The notes under the pieces were generated by a model. The model saw only the letters and a list, made by a program, of their open reading frames with translations. It was not told the DNA's origin and searched no databases. A DNA stretch of 64,000 bases. It comes from Anthonomus grandis grandis (Eukaryota; Arthropoda; Insecta; Coleoptera; Curculionidae). A program made the position numbers and the translations under genes. The stretch is from positions 26,168,262-26,232,261 of the forward strand of contig NC_065550.1 in NCBI RefSeq assembly GCF_022605725.1, in the 5' to 3' direction. Below, piece after piece: positions 35,720 to 47,194 of the stretch; within the stretch, counting starts at the first letter, position 1, and every line of letters starts with the position of its first letter.

Positions 35720-36775
35720 GTATGGCTAAGATACTACATAATAAGTTAAACATTAAGTTTCTAGATCTGCAATTTCTCGATTGATCAGATCATATATCCA
35801 ATTTTTTAAAAAGACTTCTCAACTCAGTCTGCTTTAAAAAAACTCTTAAAAACCAAGATAAAACAGTTTTTAATAGAATTAGAACCATATTGTTGGAATA
35901 AATATTCTGTCATGGAATCGTAAAGATAAACTTTTATATTTATTAATGTGAAAGTATAATTTTAGCGCTATTTTATTTGTGTTGTAGTTGTATTTTATGA
36001 CTTATTAAATTTTGAATTTTGGATAAAATTCAGCAAAAAAGCTCAAGCAATTTTTTTTTATTTCTTGCCTCTTTCCTATGCTTTACCTGCTTTTTACTTG
36101 TCCTTTAATAACATACTAAAGCTACTTAAAAAAATTAAAATAAAAGAAATCCTTAGTAAAAACCCATTACAAATTCCGAATGATATTGAAGTTTCAGTAA
36201 AAATGACAAATTTTGATAAATCCCACCCTGACCGTTCATCCGGCAATGCATTTTTGGCCGCGTATCCCCGATGCTCTCTGGGCCCCGCTATGCCATGTTG
36301 TTATTACCGAAGCCCGTGACATATTTAAAACTAAAATGAATGATGAGCAGGAAGACTGATACTTAAAACAACGTAACTGTGTAAATTTAATACAAAAAAA
36401 AGGTTTATTCTGCTCTTTTTTATATTCAAATAACACGCGGGTAGTAGGTAAGTAAATAGTAATCGTCATAAACATGAAATTTTTAGATATATATATTTGA
36501 GGCGCGATCGAAGGAGTAGAATCGCCAAATTTTTTTAGTATACGTTGTTTTTTTAAATAATTAAATATAGAAAAAAAGAAGATAACACATGAAAAATGTT
36601 CATAATTATAGTGGCGCTGATGCTGAAGTAACCTTAATACATAAAATAATCTGTTTAATAGGTATATTTGTATGTTTTTGATGAAATTAACTATTTAATT
36701 TTTTTTCACACAATTAGCTACTTACTTATATATATTACACACTTAAATTTCTCCACGGAAGTTAGGAAATATCCT
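35720..36775. other. Mostly non-coding; possible LINE C-terminal remnant
   Basis: Around 35825-35930 the plus strand reads SALKKLLKTKIKQFLIELEP. This resembles the lysine-rich C-terminus of LINE RT proteins, but it is isolated. A small G+C-richer patch at 36225-36320 has no recognisable content. Confidence 0.35.
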
Positions 36776-36778
36776 TAT

Positions 36779-38082
36779 ATATAAAGGGTGTTTTTTTGAG
36801 AGGTATACAAATTTCAAGTGAAATAAAACTATAAAAAAAATTATTGATATGTTATTGGTTTTATTTAAAAGATATTGTTATGCCATTAGTGCTTAAAAAT
36901 GATTTCGGGCATATGAGCGCCATGACTGGTTCGAATGTAGCGTAATCGGGAAGTCCAATTTTCGACCACTTTTCCAAGCATCTGGGGCCGTATCTCGGGA
37001 ATAACGCGGCGAATGTTTGCTTCCAAGTGATCCAACGTCTGTGGTTTATCTTTGAAGACATGTGACTTCACATATCCACAAAGAAAGTAATCCAGGGGAG
37101 ATCACACGATCGTGGAGGCTAGTTCACAGGTCCATTGCGTGAAATTATGCAATCATGGAATGTTTCCCGCAATAAATTGATAGTGTCACGCGCTGTGTGG
37201 CATGTTGCACCATCTTGTTGAAACCAAAGCTCTGCCACATCAAGTCAGTTCAACTGAGGAACAAAATAATCGGCAATCATGGCTCAATAACGTTCTCCAT
37301 TGACTGTAACATTCTGGTCGTTATCATCTTTAAAAAAATATGGGCCAATGATTCCTCCTGACCATAAAGCGCACCAAACTGTGACTTTTAATGGATGTAA
37401 GGGCGTCTCAACAAAAGCTTCTGGATTTTCTTCACTCCAAATTCGGCGATTTTGCTTATTGACGAAGCCGTTCAACCAAAAATGAGCCTCATCGCTGAAC
37501 AAAATTTTGGATTCAAAAAATGGGTCAAGCTGAATACTGTTTTCCGCCCATTCACCGAACGTACGGCGCGCATAATGGTCATGCGGTTTTAGTTCTTGCA
37601 TAAGTTGGATCTTGTAAGCTCGCAAGCCAAGATCTTGCCTCAAAATCTTCCACAAAGTAGATGGGCACAGCCCCAATTGTTGTGCACGATGGCGAATCGA
37701 CTCATTCGGGTCCTCTTCATCGTTATGCTTCACAGCAGCAATAACTTCTTCTGTGCGCTTTGTATGGCGTCTTTGTGGATGCGTATTATCAACTAGAGTA
37801 TGCGTGGTACAAAAACGATCCATGGTTTTTCGAATAACTTGCTCGGATGGCCGATTATGTCGACCGTAAAATGGACGCAGCGCATGGTAAGTTTCGCGAA
37901 TTGAAGTATGATTTTTAAAATATATTTGCACAATTTGAAAGCGTTGTTCTGGAGTAAGTCTATTCCTTGTGTAATGGCAAACTGTACTGACCACGAGTAC
38001 ACCACCAACTGTCAAATCGACAATCACCAGAAACAGTTTTGACAACTTAAAATCCAAACCTCTAAAAAAAACACCCTTTATA
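36779..38082 (-). mobile_element. Full-length mariner-like element, 1.3 kb, short inverted ends
   Basis: The ends read inward as TATAAAGGGTGTTTTTTTGAG (36779 on) and TATAAAGGGTGTTTTTTTTAG (from 38082), about 26 bp with few differences, flanked by TA. The minus-strand transposase fills nearly the whole element. This is a different lineage from the long-ended elements in the window: short ends and AAAGGGTG rather than CAGGGTG. Confidence 0.85.
36886..38057 (-). pseudogene. Mariner-like transposase, near full length, three stops and one frameshift
   Basis: Minus strand: YTRNRLTPEQRFQIVQIYF (N-terminal helix-turn-helix), GRHNRPSEQVIRKTMDRF (second HTH), RRHTKRTEEVIAAV, SDEAHFWLNG (first catalytic Asp), VTVWCALW, ELWFQQDGATCH (second Asp), PPRSCDL and, after a one-base frameshift near 37092, PLDYFLCGYVKSHVF (third Asp). 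The C-terminus ends MPEIIFKH. TGA follows NGERY at 37281, with TAG-type stops in LN*LD and VN*PP. Spacing of Asp 2 to Asp 3 is about 41 residues. No ATG is left near the expected start. Clearly dead, but recent enough that every catalytic Asp is still readable. Confidence 0.85.
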
Positions 38083-38149
38083 TGTCAAATATGCTCCTTC
38101 AAATAACGTCACAATAAGAAGCCGTAATGGGCCTAACTGTTTTCTGAAA

Positions 38150-41100
38150 GCTGTTGAGCATACGGCAGTTGCAAGAACCCCTAGTTATTTTAATACACAC
38201 TACTAGTGATTTCGTAAACGCATATTTAATTATTATTTTTCGTATATGGTGGGATGACAGATTATCAATTTTTTACTATTTATATAAAAAATTGTGACCT
38301 ATGTATTGTTGCCTTTTAAGGCAAAGATTCATTGAGCAAACAGTGGTCACAAGAACCCCTAGTTATTGGAGTAGATACCACTAGTTTTTTTTCTAAGACT
38401 GTTTCTTACGTTTTGTATAAGTGCAATTATCAAGCAAATTAATGTGATTAAGATATATGGTATGTGGAGAAATTACAATTAATGAACGATAATTGACAAT
38501 CATTAGTATCAGTCATCAAAAATCCATAGAACCGGCAACATTTAAAGGATAAAACCATCTCCATAATTATAAAATTTTTTGTGGCCGAATAATCAACAAC
38601 TAAATTCGCATAATTTTTATTTTAAAAAAATCTCAAATAATTTCTTAATTATTAGTTGAATAACCACCAAATAATTGATGACGCTTTATATAGTAGTCCA
38701 AAATCGCAATAAGCGAAATCACGAAATTTAAAAACTCTTTGCTGTAAAATAATTACAACAATAGACCCATAACTTTTATTTTGATAAATAAATATACATT
38801 CGCTAGCAAACCTATATTTATTAAAGTTTTTTTGTAAATTAAGCAGTTAACAACTCTAAAACAACAAATTTATTTACAGTGGTTAAGAAACACATGAACA
38901 TTGTAAGAGCCTCTAGTTATTTTAATACCTACTACTAATAATCCCGTAAGTACATCTTTATTCAACTATTACTTTTTATAAATAATGGAACGATAGTTAA
39001 AAACTAGGGTTTTTTATGATGGAACTACAAACTTGAATAAGTAACATCAATTAATTTTTATTATATGCATGAATTGATCTATGTTTCATTTTACAGCGGT
39101 CAAATAAATAGCAACTATTTTATTTAATTATCATTTTTCATATGTGGTGGGACGACAGACCACCATAGTTAAGATTTATGATAATTTATGTTGGACTTGC
39201 AAATGGCCATTGAAAAATAGGCAATAATCCATGGCGCTTTGTGAAATGTCGAAAATAATTACATAAAAATATTCTAAAAATCCTAATATATTTCTTTTAC
39301 TGTCAAAAAAAGCAACAATTATTTAATTTTTATTATTTGCCTAAAAAATAGACCTGTATTTCAATTAACAACGTTAAAATAAACAGCAACAATCTGTTTC
39401 TATGTTAAAAATTTTTTGAGCAGTCTTCGCAGGAACCCCTAGTTAATTTAGTATATACTACTAGTTATTTCGTAAATACATCTATTTTTTTATTATTTTT
39501 CATATATGGTGAGTAGACAGAATTACGATTAAAATACTAAGGATTTAGGGTGTTTTATGTTGGAAGTACAAATGGCCATTATAATAATAAGCCATAATCC
39601 ATAGCGCTTTGTAAAATGTCGAAAATATTCACATAATAACAATATGAAAACTGTTTCATTTAACATCAGTCAAATAAGCAGCAACAATCGGCTTACATGT
39701 TAAAGTCTGATTTCTGTTAGTCACAGAAGTCCCTAGTTATTTAACTAATATTTATAGTATTTTAATTGATCGCATAATCAGCAACAGTTGATGTTAGTGT
39801 TTAAAAATGACCAAAAACCGCAGGTTTTCAAGGGTAAAACAAGCTTTTTTATGATCAGCAATTTTTAAGTCTTCAATTAACTTTAAATACTAATTGTTTT
39901 TTTTTGTGGTAGGGTAACCAACAACAATATTGCCATAATTATTATTTCAAAAAATATCCAAATTTTTTATTTTTAAATGGTGGTCGAATAGGCAGTAATA
40001 ATTTGGTGATGCTCTAGATAATAGTCAAAAATCGAAATGAGCCAAAGAACGAATTTCCAAAATACTAACAAAAAATATTTGCTGTCAAATAAATAGTAAC
40101 AATATTCCCATAATTTTGTTTCAATAAATAAATCTAGATTTTTTTTAAACTGTAGTTAAATAAGCAGTAACAATTCGATGGTTAAAGCTCGTACTTTAAA
40201 AATAAATAGAGCGTATGACAATATTCAAAAAATGTTAAAATGCCATTTCTTTGCACATAGGTGACGCTTAAATTGTAGTTATAATTCGTAATAAGCTACT
40301 GGATGAGTTCAAAAATCTTAAATCACCTTGTACTTGTTATTTATTGAGCATTTGTTGTTTATTTTAATTGGTTTTTTTCAGGCGATTGTCAAATAAGCAT
40401 CACGATTAGTCGAAAATCTTTATAAGCTACCGAACATAATATTCTAAAAAATTTTACGTAATAATAAAAATTTTTAAATAATTAACAGTCCTATAATGCT
40501 TAGTTAATAAAGATCACCCAAGCCACCTTATGATTAAGCATATCTTAGTATTTTAACCTGTATTTTAAAAACCCAGGAATATTGCATCTTTGCAGTCGAA
40601 TAAGCAGCATCAGTCATTTCATGTTTTTATACAGTTAGGTGCAAAGAAATAGAGATAATAAAATAGGCTGAAAAAAAATCACAATGTTTATATTATATCT
40701 AGAATTAGAAGTTGGATCGAGTGGTCTCTTAATTTATTTTTCAATCATATAAACATGACAAAACAAGGTATTATAATTAATAAAGTTGAAATTATTAGTA
40801 TTTAAAATGGAAAAATGCAATAAAATCACCTGTTAGTGATAGCTGAGAATGACGGATTAGCATCGATTTTATACACAATTTAATAATTATAGTAACACAG
40901 TTTAAAATTTTAATCAGTTTCCTTTAAAAAAGCCATTTTTCCCATTAGCCAGTAATCAGGTTTCCCAACATAAAAAATCTGGAATTATGTTTTTCAGTAA
41001 TCTAATAAACAGAAATAATCTAGTAACGCTGAGTTAGTCCATAAAATCTTTATAAACCATTGAAAGATATTCTAAAAACCTTTTTATCTGTAAGCTTCCT
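38150..41100 (+). repeat. Degenerate satellite-like array with ~1.3-kb higher-order period
   Basis: Two word families recur. Word A, GAACCCCTAGTTATTT-like, occurs at about 38172, 38350, 38905, 39430 and 39722 and is usually followed by ACTACTAGT and GTAAATACAT. Word B, GTCAAATAAGCAGCAACAAT-like, occurs at about 38587, 38650, 38742, 39103, 39376, 39668, 39772, 39980, 40083, 40152, 40388, 40592 and 41000. The block 38577-38830 aligns in order with 39900-40170, and 38168-38260 with 39428-39515, giving a period near 1.26-1.32 kb. No coding sequence. Confidence 0.65.
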
Positions 41101-41104
41101 ATGT

Positions 41105-41855
41105 GCAGATTTAAATATTTATCACTCTTATTCAATAACTCAAAGAAAGCGGTTTCTGTCTCTAAATGTTGCAAGCCCAATATTACCCAACAACAAAACC
41201 GGAACGCCATGAAAGGTTGTGATGGATTTAAATTAATTATTTATGTGACAGATCCCAGTTTTAGCCAAAAACTTTAGGACGATAAGCTTAAGCCCGCTCT
41301 TATAAGCTTTGCGTATTTCGTAGAATTCCCTTATAAATCATTTATTACTATTCTAGCCGATTCCGGAAAGTTTCCTCTAGTATAATTTATAGAACTATCT
41401 ATTATAATGAAAGTTGTGAGAATTTGCTGTTTTTAGAGTTTAAATTTTATAGAGAATAATCCGGGATAAAGAGGTGCGCTATGGTATAGGTAAAGCTTTA
41501 ATATTATGAAATCTAGTTCGTATTATATAGTTTTAGGAGTTTAGTTTATTTCAAATTTATGTTATATGTTTTATAATATTTAAATGTAATGATTATCTGA
41601 TTTAAACTTATACATCAAAAAAAAACCAAAAATAAATATAAAATATAATCTTAAAAACATCTTCTGATTAAACTGGAATAGGCCATTAATGTACCATGAA
41701 AGTTTAAATACTTAGCACATAGCTATTTTATTCTATTGATATTTTAGTTAAATTTCATTAAAAAATTAAGTACGATACAAAATCAGCTTTTAAACCTATT
41801 AACTCAAAATTAAAAAAAAATTAGCAAATATAAAATTTATTTAAGCAAATATGAA
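41105..41855. other. AT-rich non-coding DNA
   Basis: No gene recognised between the degenerate array and the next mariner-like relic. Confidence 0.45.
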
Positions 41856-41859
41856 GGCT

Positions 41860-42510
41860 TATATTTAAATTAAATGTTCGAATTGAGTACCGTTAACAAC
41901 CTGACAATAACCAAGTTGATTCAAAAAGTCTTTTTGAGCATCGTCAATGACATCTGGAATAATATTTCTAATTTTATAGCGCATTTGTTCTTTTAAATCT
42001 TTTAAACTCGCTGATTTAGTGACATACACTTAAAAAGTTAAGTATCCCTATAAAAAGTAATCAAACGGAGTTAAATCTGGCGATCTGGGTGGCCACTTAA
42101 TGAACCCTCGTCTACCTATCCAACGATTTGGAAAAACTTCATCTAGATAATTGCAAACGGGTAATAGTATGGCGGGGCTCCATCTTGCTGAAAAAAAAGA
42201 TCATGTTGGTGCATGTCGGGTTTTTCCAAGTCCGGGTACAAAGTTATTAGAGCGGAGACAAGATCATTTTGACAAAAGTTCAAATACCTGTCACCAGTGA
42301 GAGTGTCATAAAAAAAGTAAGGTCCTAAAACTCTTACTTCCACTTTACCGCACCACACATTGATTTTTTGAGGGTTAATTTTTCTTTTTCCAATATTTTA
42401 TGCACAGTAGATCGCGATAAATTAACATTAGAAGCCGTCCTATGATTGTGCACAAGATTTAGCTTTTTTCATGTTCGGTTAATTTTTTCATATTTCATAC
42501 AATAACAGTA
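41860..42510 (-). pseudogene. Mariner-like transposase, internally deleted
   Basis: Minus strand. NHRTASNVNLSRSTVHKIL (second helix-turn-helix, near 42400-42460) runs directly, with no region for the first catalytic Asp, into VWCGKVEVRVLGPYFF and LTGDRYLNF. FFQQDGAPPYYY (second Asp) follows near 42180. After a frameshift come YLDEVFPNRWIGRRG, WPPRSPDLTPFDYFL (third Asp) and a stop at FL*G. The C-terminus ends VVNGTQFEHLI near 41875. The deletion removes about 100 residues. The right end is cut by the large transposon starting at 42519. Confidence 0.75.
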
Positions 42511-43037
42511 GGTAATATGAAGGGTCAGGGGAAAAAAGCAGGTAAGTCAATTTTTCACGAAACTGAGAAAAACACAATTTAAAACATAATATAGTAAGGT
42601 GATTGTAATAAATTATATTTTAACTTGCATTAAATTAGTCATGGGGTAGATTGAGAAAAAACTTGACAGCAGAGGGGCTACAAAACTTCATTAAACTTTG
42701 CAAATCATTGAATTTGGCTCTGGAAATTGGCAGGAGGCCTAAAAAATAAGATTTTGTTAAAACTAAGTAATATTTATTTATCCAGCTAGTTTGAAAAGTA
42801 ATATTTTTCCAAGCGATGCTTGTTGATTGTTGATTGAAGAGGCGAGAAGATACGCATATTTACGGGCAAAAACGTGACCCAAAAAGCGCGCGGCGGGTAG
42901 ATGGCGCCACGCTCAAACGCGCGCGGAAATCTTTTTGCCGTTTGTGTCTCATTATTGTTTAGCGGAGCTCGCCAGCATCGTCAAAGGGAGTTTTTGCATG
43001 TTTGGCGTATTATTTTGTATTATTATTGTTTTGAATT

Positions 43038-43240
43038 ATGTCAAATTCAAGCAAAATTAACGAGTGTGCTTATCGGGGATGTACTAATACTAGGAAGAGA
43101 AAAAACAATTCTCTTAGTTTTTTGAAAATTCTTTTAGTTTTTTTAAATGGGAAACTGAAAAATACCAGCAAACGAGAGAAAAACAAACTTCTAAAAAGCC
43201 GCATAGCAAAATACGTATCGTATCTAATCAATGATTGAAA
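43038..43240 (+). CDS. Possible THAP-like zinc-finger start, truncated
   Basis: A 66-codon plus-strand frame begins MSNSSKINECAYRGCTNTRK. The C-x4-C spacing and the later SLSFLKI are reminiscent of the start of THAP domains (C..x4..C....SFH.FP), DNA-binding modules found in several transposases. The second zinc half (C..H) is absent, and a short repeated stretch (FLKILLVFLNGK) follows. It lies inside the left half of the large transposon, divergent from the main gene. Upstream, 42880-42960 is unusually G+C-rich and could be its leader. Tentative. Confidence 0.3.
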
Positions 43241-43387
43241 ATTAAATCTTGCCTCTTCAGTCAATGTTTAAACAAATAAAATAAAAAATATTGATAAAGA
43301 TTGTTTAAATAATCTTTATATGTAAATACTTTTACTACCATTTATTTATGATTATTTCGTTATGTAAAATTTTCTGCTAAAAATATA

Positions 43388-43905
43388 TACGAGCCCCATC
43401 TTATTTCAGTTGGCCCGCTTAGTAAAAAATGAATTTATTATTCTTTTATCGAATCTTTATTCCACAATATTACAATACCAAAAAGTATCTCATATAAACA
43501 TTATGTGTTATCTCTAAAATTAGATTTTGGTTAATTGATAAATTCTTGAATCATATTTTAAATAGTAGAAATAAGTTTCTTGTTTCTATTTTTTATTTTA
43601 TTTTAACTCTTTAGGCATATACAAAGGTTCTTTTCATTAGGTCCGAAATCCACTAGCAAGAAATTTGGGACAACCCAACCCAACCCAACCCCATGCCTCA
43701 AAGAATTGCGACTGTTTTAAAAAATAAATATATGTTCAATATAAATGAGTTTACATTCCCATTTTGTTGTGTTTATAGAGTAAGTAAAGCTTATTATTTG
43801 TTTAAAACTATATAACACTATAAAATTTGTCTTTTTTTTTGGGGGTTTAAACAGAAATTATTAAGAATTTTCAATTGGGCCAACTGAAGTGGGACGGGGC
43901 TCGTA
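43388..43905. mobile_element. MITE, 518 bp, ~31-bp inverted ends
   Basis: TACGAGCCCCATCTTATTTCAGTTGGCCC (split: 43388-43406 and 43407-43416) is matched in inverse at 43876-43905, with three differences. TA lies at both edges. Internal sequence is AT-rich with a short AACCC run near 43675 and no coding capacity. It is nested in the large transposon 42519-49212 and so is younger than it. Confidence 0.8.
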
Positions 43906-43999
43906 TAATATGAACAATGTAATTACATGGCGATTATTCATAATGCCCAATGCCCGGGCAATTTAAGAAATATGATGCTATTTATCAAACCAGAATATT

Positions 44000-44067
44000 A
44001 ACCCAAAAATAATCCAATTTTACCATTTTCTTTGGTTGGATATATAGGGTTGGATTGTTTTTGGGTT
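44000..44067. repeat. Hairpin-forming inverted repeat
   Basis: AACCCAAAAATAATCCAA at 44000-44017 is complementary to TTGGATTGTTTTTGGGTT at 44050-44067 with one mismatch. The loop is 32 nt. Origin unknown. Confidence 0.75.
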
Positions 44068-44160
44068 ATGTATGCTGCTTATGTATTTTTGAAATCAATT
44101 ATTTTCTTGGGTATTGGTAATTGTTAAAACATAAAATTTATCTTGCTTTAACATATAATT

Positions 44161-44202
44161 TTAATAACGTTTCGGTCTTCATATTCTTGACCTTTATCAA
44201 AT
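44161..44202 (-). ncRNA. Hammerhead-ribozyme-like motif, degenerate core
   Basis: On the minus strand TTGATAA is followed by an AGGTC...GACC hairpin (stem II) and CGAAACGTT. This has the order core-1, stem II, GAAA of a hammerhead. The first core box should be CUGAUGA; here two positions differ (U for C3, A for G8), so catalysis is not expected. The same layout occurs at 55798-55840. Such motifs are known from Penelope-like retroelements. It lies in the 0.4-kb interval between the nested MITE and mariner-like element. Confidence 0.4.
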
Positions 44203-44302
44203 CTACAATAGACATTTTTAGATTTAAAAAAAATACATTTAAAAGTTTTCAGCTAAAAACTTACCCTATAAAACATAAAAGTCAATCTAAAGGTGAGTAA
44301 CA

Positions 44303-44731
44303 TATACAGGGTGTTCCGTTGATCATGTTACAAACTTCTATGGCAGATAGAAAACGTCAAAAGAAAAACAAAAGTTCATATAAACATGGGTCCGGAAAAG
44401 CTTCCTCAGGGAGCTAGAGCTCTTTGAAAATAACCTTTAAAAACTAGTTTTTTTTTATAGCTCTGGAACTACTTTAGCTACCGCAACCAATTTTGGGAGG
44501 TAAATTATTGTTAGTACGTTTATTCTTTTGAACCTACTAAATAAAAAAAATATTTACCAGGGGCTTCAGAATCAGGAGAGTATTTGGTAAATTTGGGCCC
44601 ATTTCTTTAAGACTTTAATTTCTGCCCCAACATGGTTTGGACATTAGATTATGATGTTCCTATACTTTTTACATAAAAAAAGCTGCTCTTAGTAAAAGTC
44701 GGTAAATATCACCGTTTTTGTGGAAATTGAC
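44303..44731 (+). repeat. Left ~430-bp terminal inverted repeat of the mariner-like element
   Basis: Partner of 46241-46667. Starts TATACAGGGTGTTCC and ends at GAAATTGAC. Contains no coding sequence. Confidence 0.9.
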
Positions 44732-44878
44732 TAAAACCAAACTAAGATGCTGTATCTTGAATTTATTATTTTAATAATAATAATAATGCTAATTCATTGC
44801 CACTGTCAGTATTTTTTAAATTTGTCACTGTCAGTATTTTTTACATGATATTAATTCCCTTTTTATTACGGTTAAGTA

Positions 44879-45972
44879 ATGGATTACACTTTTGCTGAAT
44901 ACGCCGATATGCTTTTAATTTATGGGGAAGTTCGATGTAATGGTAGAGCTGCTTCTGGACTATATGAAGAGTGGTTTCCCGAAAGGCGAATCCCAGCTCA
45001 CACACTTTTTGAAAGGGTCAATCAACGGCTCAGGGAGACTGGCTCTGTTAAAATAAAACGCCAAGATAATGGCGCGCAAAGGAACATCCGAATCCCGGAT
45101 TTTGAGGAAGAAGTGCTTCAGCGATTTGAAGATAACCCATCAGTAAATACTCGAGCAGTTGCTGATGCGATGCATGTAAATCATGTTAGGGTATGGAACG
45201 TTGTTAATGAACAGCTTCTTCGGCCCTACCACCTGCAAAAGGTGGAATCATTAGGACCCAATGATTTTAGGCCCCGCGTGAATTTTTGCCAGTGGTTTCT
45301 TGACCGGTGTACAGAAGAACCTCAATTTCCAAAATATGTCCTTTTTACTGACGAGGCTTTATTTACAAAAGAAGGCATTTTTAATTCTAAGAATAATCAT
45401 GTGTGAAGTGAGGAAAACCCTTGGTGGATGATGAATACCCATGGTATTCATTTTAGCAGCTATCAACATAAGTTTTCGGTCATTTGTGGGCCGGCATTGT
45501 TGGAGAACGCTTAATTGGTCCAATTATGTTGGCTCCTCATTTAACGGGAAATATTTATTTAATTTTTTTAAGAAATGTACTGCCAGAATTATTAGATGAT
45601 CTGCCCCTAAATATACGACAGAACTTATGGCTACAACACGATGGAGCGCCAGCTCATTTTCCACTTATTGTCCGCGAGTTTATAAATGAAAATTTTGGAA
45701 GGCGCTGGATTGGCCGCGGAGGCCCTGTCACCTGGCCAGCGTGCTCACCAGATTTGACACCCTTAGATTTTTTTCTTTGGGGGCATATGAAAAGTCTCGT
45801 ATATGAAACTCCAGTCGAGTCAGAAGAAGACCTGGTGGCCAGAATTTCCGCAGCTGCTGAAGTAATCCAAACCACGCCTGATATTTTTAACCACGTCAAC
45901 CTTAATATGGTGCGTAGATACAATAAATGTATCGATCGTGGCGGCCGGCATTTTGAGCAATTAATATTTTAA
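44879..45972 (+). pseudogene. Mariner-like transposase (DUF4817-type N-terminus, DD41D spacing)
   Basis: It starts at ATG 44879. Residues 1-55 form the helix-turn-helix start seen in arthropod elements of this type (YTFAEYADMLLIYGE, EWFPERRIP, RVNQRLRETGSV). FTDEAL with the first catalytic Asp is at 45350-45352. A TGA follows NNHV near 45403 where the family has Trp, and a one-base deletion near 45481 shifts the frame just before LWAGIVGERLIGP. The second Asp (QHDGAPAH) is at 45640-45642 and the third (TPLD) at 45766-45768: 41 residues lie between them. The C-terminus ends DRGGRHFEQLIF. Only one stop and one frameshift separate it from a complete, roughly 364-residue enzyme, so inactivation is recent. 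Confidence 0.9.
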
Positions 45973-46240
45973 GTTTATTTTTGTAATACCAATTTTTAAT
46001 AAAATTTGTTTACGTTTCTAAAATTGTTAATTTGTAGGTTTTTTAGTACACTTAAAATCATTTAAACATTTTATGCCTCAAGGTAATTAAAGTGACAGTT
46101 AATTAATTTGAGTACCAATTTAATAAAGTGGCTACCTTAACTTTTTTTAAACATTTATTTTATATTTACGCCAGTTTTTTTTTTATTGTTTATTAATAAT
46201 AATAGATAATTCATTTTTGTATCTCATAACTTGCTTTTCG

Positions 46241-46667
46241 TCAACTTTCACAAAAACGGTGATATTTATCATTTACCGACTTTTACTAAGAGCACCTTTT
46301 TTATGTAAAAAGCATAGGAACATCATAATCTAATACCCAAACGGGCAGAAATTAAAGTCTTAAAGAAATGGGCCCAAATTTACCAAATACTCCCCTGATT
46401 CTGAAGCCCCTGGTAAATATTTGTTTTATTTAGTAGGTTCAAAAGAATAAACGTACTAACAATAATTTACCTCCCAAAATTGGTTGCGGTAGCTAAAGTA
46501 GTTCCAGAGCTATAAAAAAAAACTAGTTTTTAAAGGTTATTTTCAAATAGCTCTAGCTCCCTGAGGAAGCTTTTCCGGACCCATGTTTATATGAACTTTT
46601 GTTTTTCTTTTGACGTTTTCTATCTGCCATAGAAGTTTGTAACATGATAAACGGAACACCCTGTATA
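46241..46667 (-). repeat. Right ~430-bp terminal inverted repeat of the mariner-like element
   Basis: Inverse of 44303-44731; ends with GGAACACCCTGTATA. It differs from the left arm by scattered substitutions and a few small insertions (for example, four extra bases near 46268). Confidence 0.9.
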
Positions 46668-46669
46668 TG

Positions 46670-47190
46670 TTTTTAAGGTTAATTTTTTTTCATGGTATTT
46701 TTTTTTAATTTATAAGCCGTAGGCCCAAAAGCTTAAAACACTTTACCATATGTATATTTTTGCACCTTGTATAAAAAATAACAGCCTCTGGTTCTGCCGA
46801 AATGTAGGCAAACTCTATAATATACTGTACTTTTAAAAATAAGCAAAATTATATTACTTATATTACTTATTAGATTTTATACTTAAAAATTAGAAAACAA
46901 AACAAAATATGAAACTAAACCTTTCAATATTTTCTCCCAAATTTATACTATGGAATATGCGAATATGTCCTCAAACAGAAATAGCGCAATGCGAAAACTC
47001 CCATTTCTCTGCGATATTATGTCTGGTAATTTTTAATACCAAGGCTGCCAAGCGAGTTTCATCATTCCTACGTATGGGGGCGCCACCTCTTAGCTTCTAA
47101 ATTGCTAGATAAAGCAAAGAACGGCTGGCTGCCGCGGTCACGAAATTTTATACAGTATTTGCGCATCTTTTCCCTTTTCAATCAACGATA
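46670..47190. other. Inner part of the large transposon, no gene
   Basis: AT-rich up to about 47040, then G+C-richer to the 3' end of the DUF7869-like gene. A GGGGGCGCCACC block near 47078 resembles GATGGCGCCACG near 42902 at the other side of the element. Confidence 0.4.
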
Positions 47191-47194
47191 ATAT

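Larger units (their letters stand above)
44303..46667 (+). mobile_element. Mariner-like element with ~430-bp inverted ends, nearly intact
   Basis: Inverted ends 44303-44731 and 46241-46667 match along their whole length at about 95%. They read inward TATACAGGGTGTTCCGTTGAT, share GAAAACGTCAAAAGAAAAAC and GGGGCTTCAGAATC, and end near CACCGTTTTTGTG. TA flanks fit the target site. One transposase gene occupies the centre. Arms this long are unusual for the superfamily. The high arm similarity and the almost open gene mark this as one of the youngest insertions here; it is nested in the large transposon. Confidence 0.9.

Noticed and set aside
38150..41100. CRISPR-like spaced repeats
   Set aside because: Repeats are degenerate, spacing is irregular, and the sequence is eukaryotic. 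A decayed satellite fits better.
43671..43695. AACCC repeats as telomere-type sequence
   Set aside because: Only three to four units, and insect telomeres are usually TTAGG; it lies inside a MITE.
45654..45923. 89-codon minus-strand frame opposite the mariner-like transposase
   Set aside because: Antisense shadow of a clear gene on the plus strand.
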